Shown here one piece after another: positions 44,831-56,910 of a stretch of DNA of 64,000 bases; the stretch's first letter is position 1; every line of letters starts with the position of its first letter. The position numbers and the translations under genes were made by a program. This stretch comes from Bombyx mori (lineage: Eukaryota > Arthropoda > Insecta > Lepidoptera > Bombycidae), in the NCBI RefSeq assembly GCF_030269925.1, contig NC_085107.1:11594001-11658000 (forward strand), in the 5' to 3' direction. Below the pieces are notes generated by a model. That model did not search any database, was not told where the DNA came from, and was given only the letters and a program-made list of their open reading frames with translations.

Positions 44831-47605
44831 GGTATCCGAGATTCTCTTAAAGAATAACGTTCTTAAGAAGAGATATATTGCTTTTAATTATGACAATCTT
44901 CATCTATACTCGTAATACGTAAATTAAACTTCTAAGAGGTTACTGGAGAGGTAAAAAATCCTCTCATTTGCTTCCTTATTGCACACCGCAAAACATTATA
45001 TCTTAATCGATGCAACAAATATATTTTGTTAAGACATTCTTACTAAATTGAACAGAGAAATTGTTCTCATATTATGTCCTATTAGATACGGATAAAGAAT
45101 GGCGTGTTAGCTGTCACATCTGACGCCGGGGAGTCAAAGTGACCACGTGCCATCGTTTATACGTTTAACTTCATTTTATTATTATAATGAAATTATTTTG
45201 GACAGGGGCCGTTCGCGTGCACGCCACGCGGCTTCACTTACTCCCTTTGTACGGCTATGTGGCCATTACCTCATTAAAAGATACCCCAATTCTAACATCT
45301 GTATGTGGTTAGTTTAACTTTTTGAATTAGTGGATGTTTTAGTTGATGTACGGAAAGGTGTGATTTAACGACTTATCTATTACTTTATTTTGGTTCTGAG
45401 ATACATTGCTAATCACGTATATTAGACTACGTGATTATTTATGCCGTATCGATATATCGAGGTAATTTTATGTATATATTGTAGATATTGTAGATATACT
45501 ATACTATATATTGTAGATTTGTAATAATTTTTGACGAAAAAATAACAGGGATAAACACTTCGGTTATATTGTCTGTTCACATGAGGTCTGTAAAGCAGTC
45601 TTCGACCCCAAATCATCATCATCATTCATCAGTCATCCGAAAATTTTGAGTAATGAAAACAATATGCAACGAACCAGATTTTTTTTTCGAATAAGAAAAT
45701 CCACTCTGCACTATGTCCACTCTGCATATTTTTTAAGTGTAGACAATTCAGGTAAAGTGAGCTTTGAAATTCTCGAAGTTCATTGAATTAAAATTAATCA
45801 TGACCTGATCAAGCTGAAAAAACATTATCAACCACATTTGAATACAAATATTACATTCACGCAGTGTCAACGAATTTTCATTATTTTAATGTACTACGGT
45901 TTTTAATTAAATGTACTTCGATGATCGAAGTTCCGCGGCAATTAACATTCAAACGAGATAAACAGTTATTCTTAGCGTCGTATTGAAAACATTTACTTTC
46001 GAAAATGTCAATTAGTAAAGAAGAAGTGGTAGGCAGGTAACAATCTGGGAAGAAGGGGGTCGTTGGTAGCCGACAAGTAATTAGCTAATGGAATCGTTCA
46101 CCCCGCCTCCCCTACGGCTTAGTGCCTACAGTATGCCTCGCGGTCCGTAATGGATTGTGGCACGCTTGCCGCGTTGATTTCACATCTCGGTTTTTTACGC
46201 TTATTTATAATTCAATTATTTTTGATACCTTTGAAATGTATTCACTCAAACATATTATATGAATAGATAGTTAATGTAAAGTCGTTGTAAGGTATTTTCC
46301 TCATTTGTTTAGATGCCGGACGAGCTCAAGGCGTCTCGGATGTTAAGCGGTTGCGGAAACCAATGTGCGACACGCATCTTGAGACCTAGATATTCAAAGT
46401 AAGAAATTTTTTTTTCGTTCCTAATAATTTGAACAATATGTGTATTTAACAGAATTAATTTGAACAATAAATTGGTGTAATTGTATCGCATTTGAAAATT
46501 TGAAATTTTAGATGTTTCTTTAGTGCTTTTCTTTACGAATTTCAAAATAGGGCAAACGATGAACAGTTAGCTATTCAAATAGTAATAAAGACTTCACTAA
46601 ATAGAAACCCGTTTATAATTTATTGATTTAACAAGTTTTGAATTTTGATGTTGAAAGAATGATTTTTTTTTTGTAGCTATAATAATATGTAGGTATGTAT
46701 GTAGGTTTAAATTATAATCTCGCACTTTATGAGCTTTCGAACAGACTTTACCAGCTTTATACTTATAATATGTTATTTTCATGTATCAAATCTCGTTGCG
46801 TTCTTACTTTTTTATTTCAGATTTCACAATTATATTTATTGAGACGGATCGTTATCCGTCTATAGCATTATATAGATTCGGTTGACATTAGATCAAATAA
46901 TTTTCCATAATAATGGAAATGACACTTTTATAGTTAGTTGACTGCAATAAAAAACGCATAACTTGTCCTCTGACGTAAATTGAATGAACTAGAGGAGGAG
47001 GTGAGAGGTGGTCCGTCACCATCAAACAATAATAAACTTAAGCTCACTCGGGACAAGTACGATTTTCGTTCGTAGTTTGTTTTCGGAGTCATAAAATTAT
47101 AAGTACAGCGTAGTGGAAAATATTACGGCATGGTTAGAAATGGGGTTTATATTATTACTGTAGTTGATATACGTATTTTTCTTTTAGAGTCTATACTTTT
47201 AAGTTATTTTATTTTCGAGTAATATTTTCTGAGGATCTTTGGAAAATTACAATTACAATAAGTATTAAAATTTGCCACGTGTAGGCGTTAAGATTTTCAT
47301 TTAAACCATTATTAAATTTGACGTACTTTCTTTACTTGTAATACTTTTATTGAAAATTATATTGTTACGGCAATGTTGTTATAAAAATTATTCAATTCTT
47401 ATCAAATTTATTTTATTGAAAATATTACTAATGTTTAAGGCTTAACGTAAGTTGTTTTTATTACATATTTAGTTTAGCTTTTTTACTTTTTTCTTGATAA
47501 AATGATTTTTCGTAATAATATTTTTTATGTAAAAAATAAAGGGTTTTTCCTCAGTTTCCTATCATCAAACTGTGAAATATTAGACGCATCAGATTTAGAA
47601 ATGAA

Positions 47606-47823
47606 CTAGCCTTACTCGCCCGCTTCGCTGGGCATTTAAAATTAACATTATTATTTATTGTCATTATTATTAGAGAGTCGAACACTCTTTTAAATATTAG
47701 CCTATCCATTAAGTACATGTATTTTCTACATGGATACCAAGTTTCAAGTCAATCGCATGCATGGTTCAGTAGTTATAACGGAACATCCGTAAAAACCATT
47801 GTAGATTTATATATTAGTATAGA
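47606..47823 (-). mobile_element. Helitron copy, family C
   Basis: On the minus strand it begins TCTATACTAATATATAAATC and ends GCCCAGCGAAGCGGGCGAGT, then AAGGCTAG. The GCCC...GGGC hairpin just before CTAG is a typical Helitron 3' feature. It is flanked by A and T. Its start resembles the Helitron at 2578. Confidence 0.78.
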
Positions 47824-48221
47824 TAAATAAACACTGATCCTGAGATTAAAACTTAAAACTCTATTTAATCAACTTGCCCACTGAACCAGACATAATGTAG
47901 TACACAGCGGTATTTGGATACCATGAGACTTGATTTATTCAAATAAGCTTATATTATGTATGCTATTTAAATACTTTATAAATATAATATGAGGTAATCC
48001 AATGAGTCATGCCGACAGACATATTGTCTGCTCAACTAGTTTCTTGTAACTTTGCGTATCAGGTATTAGTAAATTTATTCATTCCGTGGCTTTGTTCCAA
48101 CGTTGTTTCAACTTACTCAATCATGCTAATGTAACAAAGCGATAAAACTTTAGCATAGGATAATGTCTAAACTTATATTATAGTCAGTTTCAGCACGACA
48201 TCAATCTTATTATGGCATTGC

Positions 48222-48299
48222 TGAAGTCCATGGGCGACGGTAACCACTCACTATCGGGTGGGCCGTATGCTCGTCTGCCTACAAGGGCAATAAAAAAAA
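48222..48299 (+). mobile_element. SINE-like 3' end
   Basis: 'cggtaaccactcactatcgg' then 'gtgggccgtatgctcgtctg' and 'agggcaataaaaaaaag' resemble the 3' end of the Bm1-type SINE or a sister family in plus orientation. The 5' part is missing. Confidence 0.45.
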
Positions 48300-48526
48300 G
48301 AACTAAGATGAGTTTGACTCATATTTTTACACATCAAAATTAAAAATGTCAAACTTTATTTACTTGATATTGTAAGAGGAATATTTTTATGTAGCTACAT
48401 GTCTAGCTATATGACTAGTATTTTCATTGATTTTCGTTATCTGTAGACACAATTAAAACTAGTTTTACAGCTCCTTCTCGACTCTAGTATTGTCGTTATT
48501 ATTTTGGATGGTTCGAGTGTAGGTAA

Positions 48527-49191
48527 TAGCCCGAGAGCCCGTGGGATCTACCTGTATGTATTTGACCAGACCTGAATTTTCGTACATTGAGACCCCTATA
48601 CCTACCATGCATGAGGTGGGGACTCATTAAGCTCAAAGTGGTCGACGCGCTGAGCGCTCAGGTAGGACAGGTACCGATTTTGACGGATTTTAAATCCATT
48701 TGACCACGTCTGCCGTTTTGAAATTTTGAAAATATATGATTATTATTATCGGAAAATAAGAATGGCAGACCATTATCGCGCATTTTACTTTGTGGCAGAC
48801 CACTTTGAAAATGCTAAATTGCATTGAAAATGCAAAATTTTGAAAGTAATTGACTAGATCTGCCATTGATTTAATAATATGTTGTTTATTATAGTCTTAA
48901 AAACTTATATTGATCACGGCAGACCTCTACATTGCGTACATACATCAACATATAATAAAATCTTAGCTACTACCCGGCCAGATGTATATTATGTTTTCCG
49001 TTCACTGTTTTAGAGGAATATAATTTACTTGCGATTTACTTTAGCAATGTATTTACCGAAATTAATATTTTTTTATATTCTTTATACTAAACTTCATTAG
49101 TTAGACAATAAAGAAGTGAATTTTTTATGGAATAATTATAAATAATACGGTATAATGCTGATCAAAAAAGAATTCAATTCCTCATTTTTAT
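48527..49191. repeat. Left 665-bp arm of the foldback element
   Basis: It is the reverse complement of 49790-50454 from 'tagcccgagagcccgtggga' to 'ctcatttttat', with only occasional mismatches (for example 'gagcgctcaggtagg' regions and 'aaaaaagaattc' against 'aaaaaataattc'). Confidence 0.9.
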
Positions 49192-49278
49192 TTCGTCAAG
49201 ACAAAATTTAAAAGTGTTAAATCAGTTAAAAAAATATATCATGCATGCATTACATATTATATATATATATATCAATCT

Positions 49279-49767
49279 TCATTCATCATCATCATCATCG
49301 GAGTCATCTTTATCGTTAGGCGACTCGTCTTCATCAACCATTGAATCGAATACTGCAAAAATAAAACATAAATTGTAAAATGAACGTAAATTCATCTGAA
49401 CATGTTCGAGAAAGAATTGTTATCAACTTACCAGGAACATTGGTGATTAAGTCACTCACAAAATATGGAAGTTGGTCACCTTCGAACCCTTTGAAGGCAT
49501 ATATTATGTTGTCCTGCTCAATCCAACCATACTCCAATGGGTCTAAAGTTGTGAGTTGCTTTTTGTAAGCATTTCTCCAAATAGAAGAAATATAGTGGGC
49601 CCTCAAAAGTTGTTGATAAAGCTCACTCTTATGCGGTGGTATTGAGCTTGCCTCAAATTTTTGATTTTTTTTTCTACAATTTTCATTGATGTCTGAATAT
49701 TTATAGTTGCTAACGAATAGCTGGAACCTTCCATCATATACATCACTAGATTTTTGGCATTGTATAG
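49279..49767 (-). CDS. Captured partial gene inside the foldback element (two exons)
   Basis: Exon A (49767-49432) follows a minus-strand acceptor 'cttgccag' and ends at a GTAAGT donor. A 79-bp intron ends in 'tttttgcag', and exon B (49352-49279) ends in TGA. Both junctions are phase 1. The coding part, about 136 residues without a start codon, reads CQKSSDVYDGRFQLF, then SIPPHKSELYQQLLRAHYIS, GWIEQDNIIYAFKGFEGDQL, and ends in an acidic tail (DESPNDKDDSDDDDDE). The PP.K..L..Q..RA.Y....W.....GW block recalls segments seen in proteins of insect transposon-like genes; I cannot name the family. The 5' exons are missing, so it is a fragment. It could still be spliced and transcribed. Confidence 0.55.
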
Positions 49768-49789
49768 CTGGCAAGTTAAATGTTGAATG

Positions 49790-50454
49790 ATAAAAATGAG
49801 GAATTGAATTATTTTTTGATCAGCATTATACCGTATTATTTATAATTATTCCATAAAAAATTCACTTCTTTATTGTCTAACTAATGAAGTTTAGTATATA
49901 GAATATAAAAAAATATTAATTTCGGTAAATACATTGCTAAAGTAAATCGCAAGTAAATTATATTCCTCTAAAACAGTGAACAGAAAACATAATATACATC
50001 TGGCCGGGTAGTAGCTAAGATTTTATTATATGTTGATGTATGTACGCAATGTAGAGGTCTGCCGTGATCAATATAAGTTTTTAAGACTATAATAAACAAC
50101 ATATTATTAAATCAATGGCAGATCTAGTCAATTACTTTCAAAATTTTGCATTTTCAATGCAATTTAGCATTTTCAAAGTGGTCTGCCACAAAGTAAAATG
50201 CGCGATAATGGTCTGCCATTCTTATTTTCCGATAATAATAATCATATATTTTCAAAATTTCAAAACGGCAGACGTGGTCAAATGGATTTAAAATCCGTCA
50301 AAATCGGTACCTGTCCTACCTGAGCGCTCGGCGCGTCGACCACTTTGAGCTTAATGAGTCCCCACCTCATGCATGGTAGGTATAGGGGTCTCAATGTACG
50401 AAAATTCAGGTCTGGTCAAATACATACAGGTAGATCCCACGGGCTCTCGGGCTA
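49790..50454. repeat. Right 665-bp arm of the foldback element
   Basis: It pairs with 48527-49191 and ends CTCGGGCTA, followed by the TAA duplication. Confidence 0.9.
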
Positions 50455-50471
50455 TAATCTTTCTTTAACAC

Positions 50472-50815
50472 GGTAGATACGTTCCTACGAAGTCCCGTGT
50501 TATGCGAAATCGTGTTATATGAGATTAGAAGCCAGTACAAAAAGGAGAGTAATTCTTCTGAATGAAACATCTCAACTATGCCTGTATGATTTTTTTATCA
50601 ATTATACATGGAAAATAAGCTGTAAAATTTTAGGTATTCGCATATATTGTTTGTTCATAGTGCAGAGTATAATTTTCTAAATAATTTTATCTCGTTATCG
50701 CGTTGTAGAAATTCCGTGATATAAGAAGGTTTTGGGGAGCTTTTCTTTTCGTTTTAGAGTGGAACCGTCTTGTAAAATACCGTGTTCTAGGAGAGTATCT
50801 GTACTTTACAGTTTC
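50472..50815. mobile_element. Possible pogo/Tigger-like non-autonomous element
   Basis: The left edge reads 'tagatacgttcctacgaagt' and 'cgtgttatgcgaaatcgtgt'; the right edge, in reverse complement, reads 'cagatactctcctagaacac' and 'ggtattttacaagacgg'. CAG.(T)A..CTC-type ends and 'cgttatgcgaa' phrases are typical of pogo/Tigger elements, but the arms match poorly and I see no TA duplication with certainty. Confidence 0.3.
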
Positions 50816-50989
50816 CGTGATCATGAATTACTGATTTGTTTTTATTTGTCAATATTTAAATATAATCGTGAATAATAAATAATATTAATATTGTTATATC
50901 AATATTACGTCTATACGCGACATTAAACCGTAAAATTAGTTTTAATTATATCTTGCATTTTGAAATATCACGTCCCCACGTTTGCATTT

Positions 50990-51135
50990 ACTTGTTTGCT
51001 GATTTTTCCAAGCCAAGCAGTATGCGCGCGCAGATTGACGTGTAATTTCATTACAAACCGCCCAGCCGCCCGCCCTGTGACGTGATTGGGCCACGCATAG
51101 GATATAAAATATAACAGCTTTGCAACGCTCCGATC
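50990..51135. promoter_or_regulatory. Promoter-like patch: GC boxes, CCAAT box, CRE and TATA box
   Basis: In order on the plus strand: 'gcgcgcgcagattgacg', 'cgcccagccgcccgccc' (GC boxes), 'tgacgtgattggg' (CRE-like plus inverted CCAAT) and 'gatataaaatat' (TATA-like at 51103-51110). About 25-30 bases later a start site could follow. The minus strand is equally good as a GC-box/CCAAT promoter and would suit the KLF gene 18 kb away. No exon was recognised on either side. Confidence 0.4.
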
Positions 51136-54100
51136 ATATTCATGTAGCTTTGCTCATATTTCAAATTGATATGTTTATGTTACCATAAAGTAAAGCATAG
51201 ATGTAACAATGTTTTAAAAAAGATCTGTCGTATTGTTGCTCGTTTTTTGGATATATAGTTAAATGTAAATAATGTAATTGTTGGTCACAACAAAAAAGCA
51301 CGAATGAGAACGGAAAAGATACACAAATAAACGGCTCAAACGTTTTAACCATGTATGAATGACTACGCGAAGGAATGCGGCGCACGCGACTCACACACAC
51401 CAAAATTTATTTACATATACACTCGCAAACGACATCATAAAACAAGTTATCTTTAAACACACATTCTCAGACAGCGTGTCTACACTAACGCACACAATCA
51501 CCGGGGACGCTCACGGAGAAAATTCTTTTAAGTGGGTGTATTGTTTTTTTATTCAAATTTAAGCAGTTATAACTGATTTATACACATTTATAACTCAAAG
51601 CGTATCTTTAATTAGGACTGTGTTCAATAATATAATGATAAGTATAAAAATATTAATTACTCGCTATTTTTCATATCGATTTTAATTTAAACGGAAAACG
51701 ATAAATAAAATATAAAAATGAATCTGTAAAATATAAAACAAATTAAAAACAAACGTATTCGATTCTCTAAGATTTTGTAGATGACTATGTAGATTATGAG
51801 CGCGTATTATGTTTTGTATGAAATTGTGAAATTCATTGCGAGCACGAAGATACTCGTTTAGTTGAATGGCGTAAGCAAGGTACGAGATTACTATTAGCCC
51901 GTTACTTGTCTCAATGAATGGTGCCTCTCAATAGCGCCCAAAAAGACTTCAACATTTTTGTTGGTTTAAGCGAATCAAGAATACGTGCCAAGTCGTAATA
52001 AAATTTAAACGTTATCTGCAACCTTTTGTGAAACGTATTAAGTTACATTTTATTTAATGGGACATACTAAATTATTTTACAGTTAAGTAATTTGTATGTT
52101 TAGTATTGTGTGAATTGAGAGAACGCAGTTCACTGCTTATTTTAAATAGGTAATCATTAATTTTCGAAAGTTTTCAATATGCTGAATTCTCTTCTGTAAA
52201 CAAATATTTTCTTGGACTGTAAAAACAATAGATAAAACACAATTTTAATTAGAATACTGTAGTTTTGTATTAATAAAGTTGTTTCTTTACATCTATCGAG
52301 ATTATTATCCTGAGAGGAAATGTAGTGCGTAAGAATATGCGAAGTTTTATGGCTGCTTTGGCACAGGGAACTAGCCCAAACACCCACACGCCTCCGGAAA
52401 TTGTACTGATGGTATCTCAGATTTAAAGTAAGCATGCTGAGCACGATTCCGTCATTAGTAGGAATTGTGCATTTTTGCTTTGCAAGAAAGGAAGTTAAGA
52501 TTTGATAACGTCGAAAAATTTGGTTGAAATGTCAGTGAACTTCGTACATTTTCCTGACAAGCTTACAGAAGAAGGTCCTAATAAATGAGTAACTACGATT
52601 TTAATGTAGATGCTTCTAGTTAATGTAGATGTAATGTAGATGTTTCCAGCACGAAAAAAGATAATTAAAGGTGTCATATTGTGTCCATTTTTTATTTAAT
52701 ATTTCAATGTGCAGATAATCAAATTTTAAGCGCGTGCAGACGTGTAGACAAATAGACCTTTAATATTGATATTTTTAAAGCATTCTAAAAGTCAAAGGAT
52801 TTAAAGTTATTTATCTGTTAGTTATGGTCCTGACTGTAGGTATATTTTGCTGTAGTTGGTTTGTTGTTATTAATCTCTGAACGTGTAAACTATAACATGT
52901 CAACGAGTATATCTCTATTCTTCGAATATAGGTCAGTCAGTATATGTAAAGATTCTTTTGGTCGTAGTGTAACCTTCCTTCCTACCTTATGCATTCAGAT
53001 TAGTAGTAGCTTGCTAGTAGTAGTAGTAGTAGTAGCAGCTTATATATAATGGCATTTACGTATCCAATTAAAAGTAACTTAGAAAGAACATAAATATAAT
53101 TGCGCATGTTTTGTTTGTTAAAGTAGTATTTAAAATTACCGATGATATAAAAATTTTGAAATACTCTGTACAATAATAGGAAGTAATAAGTACATAAGTC
53201 ATGGGCTATTCGTATATCAGATTCGTGATCTGTCTGTTAGTATGTCTGTCAGAAAACTGATCTTTTAATCACGATGATCCTAAAATTATAAAGGAATTTT
53301 CTGGCACTTACTGGATAGCTTTACGATAAACAAGGTAAAATGATTAAGTTACAATTCCAAGGTTTCTTTTAATTCAAGTTGTTCCTAGAGCCTTTTGCCT
53401 TAGAACACAACGTTCATATTCATGGGATACCCATAGTGACATATGTGGTTATGAGAGATGAAGTCTCATCTTTATTGTTAGAACAGCTATTTAATCCTTG
53501 AAATGCATGAATATTTTACGTCAGATGTAGGTAGAAAAAAGGTGGTTGGTATCTTAGAAATACAAAAAGTACTGTCAGCCAGTGTGCTGTGAGTTCTTTT
53601 AACTGATACATTCATTGATAGATCTGGACATGGATATGGTATTTATCCTCAATATGGGAAAAGATGAGATGATAACCACCAAATTAATAAAACAATGGCG
53701 GTCATAGAGATTGCCGATAAAAGTGAAAAGTTAGAATCGTAACTTAGGATTTTAGTATTAAATTATGAATATTTTTATTTTTCAACTTAAACATATATTT
53801 ATTTAGTACTAACTATTGTACTGCACAGTGATTCTACAATTAAACAATTAAGATATTGAATAATCAAACTCAGACACTATTTGAAAGCGGCTAAAGAAGT
53901 TTTCACTTCAAAAAAATATAAATATTTTTTTTTGGTTTGTTACAAATTATATTGTTACTAATATTTTAAGTAGTAGATGTAGTGAATCTCAAACTATGCA
54001 AAATTTTGCATCTTGCACTCAGAAATTGAGTACACTTTCCTGAATGCGGTTTCAAAGTACATAATGGTTAACTAACGTGCTGGTAGTAAAAGTATTTATT

Positions 54101-54160
54101 CCTCGCTGCCTAGGCCAGTAGTGAGGCAAAATGCGCATATAGAATCGTTCGGCAATAAAG
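51136..54160. other. AT-rich gap, no gene seen
   Basis: Only short frames without family resemblance and one TAG microsatellite (listed) occur. Confidence 0.45.
53014..53037. repeat. TAG/GTA trinucleotide microsatellite
   Basis: About eight TAG units lie at 53014-53037. It may vary in length between strains. Confidence 0.8.
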
Positions 54161-54500
54161 TTTTTTTTTATGTTTGAAACATTACTGGTGGCCCGGAGGC
54201 CTTTCCAGTTTCACTAGGACAGGTGGGCGAGCAAAGGCTCAGCCAGGAGGGGTGGAATTTGCTAACAACTGCCCGAACGCCTCCGAAAGAAACCTAACAG
54301 TTCAAGAGCAATTGATTCGCGAATGAATCTACAACTGGATTGGAATCGCGGCCCGCTGAGAAGATCCGGCGAGAATCTCAGAGAGCTGATGCATGGCTTA
54401 GGTTGCACGTCGACCTCTTTGTCGAGTTCGATGAGTACGGTTACCGGGGCGGCAATCAAGTGCTCCAACTCGTACAAGCCTGTTGCGCTAGGTACCTGGA
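54161..54500 (-). mobile_element. Antisense, 5'-truncated Jockey LINE 3' end
   Basis: It begins with a short T run (the poly-A tail on minus) and 'ggtggcccggaggcctttcc'. It then matches the reverse complement of 26300-26570 closely, including 'gggcgagcaaaggctcagcc', 'gcgaatgaatctacaact' and 'gtcgacctctttgtcgagtt'. It is a dead fragment. Confidence 0.82.
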
Positions 54501-55203
54501 TTCTCGACACAATCGCGCTAGGACCACACAGTGCCAGATCCAGCTTCAGTCACTACAATCTGCCCTTTGTACACTAAGCCCGCACTGTGAACTCTGCCTA
54601 GAATGTTCTTCAATGAATACAGAATTTTAACTTCAGACTGCTTTTTTTCGTTCCGATAGCTCTACGATTCTCAAATGATTCACTCTGATTTACAAGCATG
54701 ATAACTTTGTTGATATTTTATGCCAATAAGAAAAAAAAAACATTTTTAAAGTAATTTGGCTATGGGGGTCTGAGGTATCAGTTCGTTTTGGAAAAGAGGT
54801 CTCTTGCTTAAAATATGGAAGTTCCTGTACTAGTTTAACCTCCTGTTTGTGATATTTGAATTGTGTTCAAATTCATTATATGAGAAGAGAAAACATCTGT
54901 TTTTGTTTTAAACTGGTAATGTATCATCCATATCGACCTCTTTCGCTTTTCCTTTTTGTACAGTTGATTATCCTATGTTCAATATCGCCTATCGTCTGCT
55001 GTGGAATTGTGAAATTTCAGGTTTTTCATTCACATATTCGGGTACAAGATCCGTGGAGAGGTTTGTCGTCAAAGGCAGGATTGATAGGAGGAAGGCATCT
55101 ACTCGACCGTGGATCTTCTAAATTCAAATCTGATCCTTTTTAATTGCCGATACTATCCAAAAATGCATAAGGTCCTGGTGAAAGTATTTGATAGTTAAAG
55201 GGA

Positions 55204-55330
55204 ATGGGATGCGTTTCGGTTTGAAGGGTGGGACAGCCGTTGTACTGTAAAAACGGAGACCTTAGAACCAGGTTAACCACTTAACACCAGGTTGGCCGTG
55301 AGCTCGTCCATCCAATTAGGCAATAAAAAA
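55204..55330 (+). mobile_element. Bm1-type SINE with internal deletion
   Basis: 'atgcgtttcggtttgaaggg' is joined to 'ttaaccacttaacaccaggt' and the 'aggcaataaaaaa' tail. The central 'cttatatctcaagg' block is lost. Confidence 0.7.
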
Positions 55331-56212
55331 TAATGAAAAATACTCTTTACCAAACCGAACAGACACGTCACGTCAATGTGTTGGTTAGTGAGATCGAGAA
55401 CTGGGCAGTTACAATTTATGAATGGAGCTAACGGGTCCCTCGTTTTTGATGGCTCATTAGCATCAAGTCATAAATTGTCGTCCGAATATCACTAAATCCA
55501 AGTTTACAGTACTGTTGTTTTTTTTTCTGTTTTCTAAAAGATTCTATATCAATTTCAAACTAGTCATAAAAACAATTTGTATAAGGATAGTTTGGTACTA
55601 AATGCAAAGCTTAGAAAATTATTTGCTGTAAAATGGTTTAGCTAGGGGTTAGTGAAAATTCTAAGCATACACTTAGAACAGTGTTAGTTGATCCTGTTTC
55701 TTTCGTTTGTCATGAAACCTAAGTCCAGCAGTAGCCAAATTCAGTTTGATTAATATACTCACATCAGACGAAATTAATAGGGCTTTCGGAAAAAGTAAAT
55801 TGACGATGTTACCTCCGTAAAGCAATTTTAGTACATCATTTCTAACGGCGTATCGAATTAGCTAGAAAGCGGCTGTTAAAATTATGTCTCCATAAATTGT
55901 ACGAATGTCTGTCGCCCAGAGTAAATGTAACCGTCGAATCCCCGCAGCAGTTCATATTTTGTTATTTAGAGATCGTTGTTGCTCCTTTTGCAAAGTTACA
56001 TTTTTATCTCTCAAATCATGTAGAGAAATCGAAAATTTCGGAATCCGGTCTTGTTATGTTCGTAATGTCTCAAGGAAAGTGTTGTTTGGTGTGTTTCTGA
56101 AGAACGCGAGCCTACTTAATACGTCGAACAACAAAAATGGGATACTTTGTTAACCGATGCAGTTATTAAAAATGATTATGATGATAAATTGGTCAAACAT
56201 TTTATTAATTAA

Positions 56213-56491
56213 CTAGCTGACCCGGCAGACTCCGTAGTGCCTCAATCGATAAATAAAATACCTAAGCTTTTGTATAAAATAAACTTAAAACAAACAAAAG
56301 GAATCCATCCGACGGGGGGGACATCAAATTGTTATTTTTATTTAATTTCGAGAATTTTCATATTTATCTACTTTTTAAACCTTCTCTGGACTTCCACAAA
56401 TAATTTAAGACCAAAATGAGCCAAATCGGTCCAGCTGTTCTCGAGTTTTAGCGAGACTAACGAACAGCAATTCATTTTTATATATAATAGA
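56213..56491 (-). mobile_element. Helitron copy, family A
   Basis: The plus strand starts 'ctagctgacccggcagactc' after A and ends 'tatataataga' before T. It is the fourth family A copy in the window, and all four have the same orientation. Confidence 0.82.
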
Positions 56492-56796
56492 TTACAGAAA
56501 ACGTAATCTTATTATAAAAGTTAAGGGAATCACAATATAATAGGAAATAGTAAAGATAAATTAAACACTCTCCTGATATAAGACGAGTCTTACAACAAAT
56601 ATTTGAGCTTCAAATCGAGTGCGCTTCAAGCTCTCCAGTGTAACTCAAGTGGAAAAGCGAGGAGGTTCACACGCCTCTTAAAATTAGGGATGACTTCTAA
56701 ATTTTAACTTAACTAGTTAGTAGCTGATGATTGGCATTACTGAAATGAAAAATAAGTGAAGCTTCAAATTGAACAAGTCTTGCATTGTCAGATTTA

Positions 56797-56910
56797 CTGG
56801 TGGTAGAACCGCTTCTGAGTCCGCGCGGGTAGGTACCACCACCACCAAGTAACCACTTAACACCAGGTGGGCTGTGTGCTCGTCCACCCATTTAAGCAAT
56901 TTTTTTTTAT
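56797..56910 (+). mobile_element. Bm1-type SINE with internal deletion
   Basis: It begins 'actggtggtagaaccgcttc', passes the 'gcgggtaggtaccaccacca' block, then jumps to 'taaccacttaacaccaggtg' and the tail 'taagcaattttttttt', where the A tail is replaced by T. Confidence 0.72.

Larger units (their letters stand above)
42063..47605. other. Long AT-rich stretch, no gene seen
   Basis: No exon was recognised. GC-richer islands occur at about 45120-45260 ('ccgttcgcgtgcacgccacg') and 46050-46190 ('ccccgcctcccctacggctt'). These may be conserved non-coding elements of the KLF locus, but that cannot be tested here. Other features inside are listed separately. Confidence 0.4.
48527..50454. mobile_element. 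Foldback (long-TIR) element carrying a gene fragment
   Basis: The 1928-bp element has two 665-bp inverted arms (48527-49191 and 49790-50454) and a 598-bp centre. The ends read TAGCCCGAGAGCCCGTGGGA, and a TAA direct repeat flanks it (48524-48526 and 50455-50457). A TAA duplication is compatible with the PIF/Harbinger superfamily (TWA targets), but the ends do not prove it. The arms are nearly identical by eye. The centre holds a partial gene on the minus strand with an intron. No transposase was seen, so it would need one supplied in trans. Confidence 0.85.
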
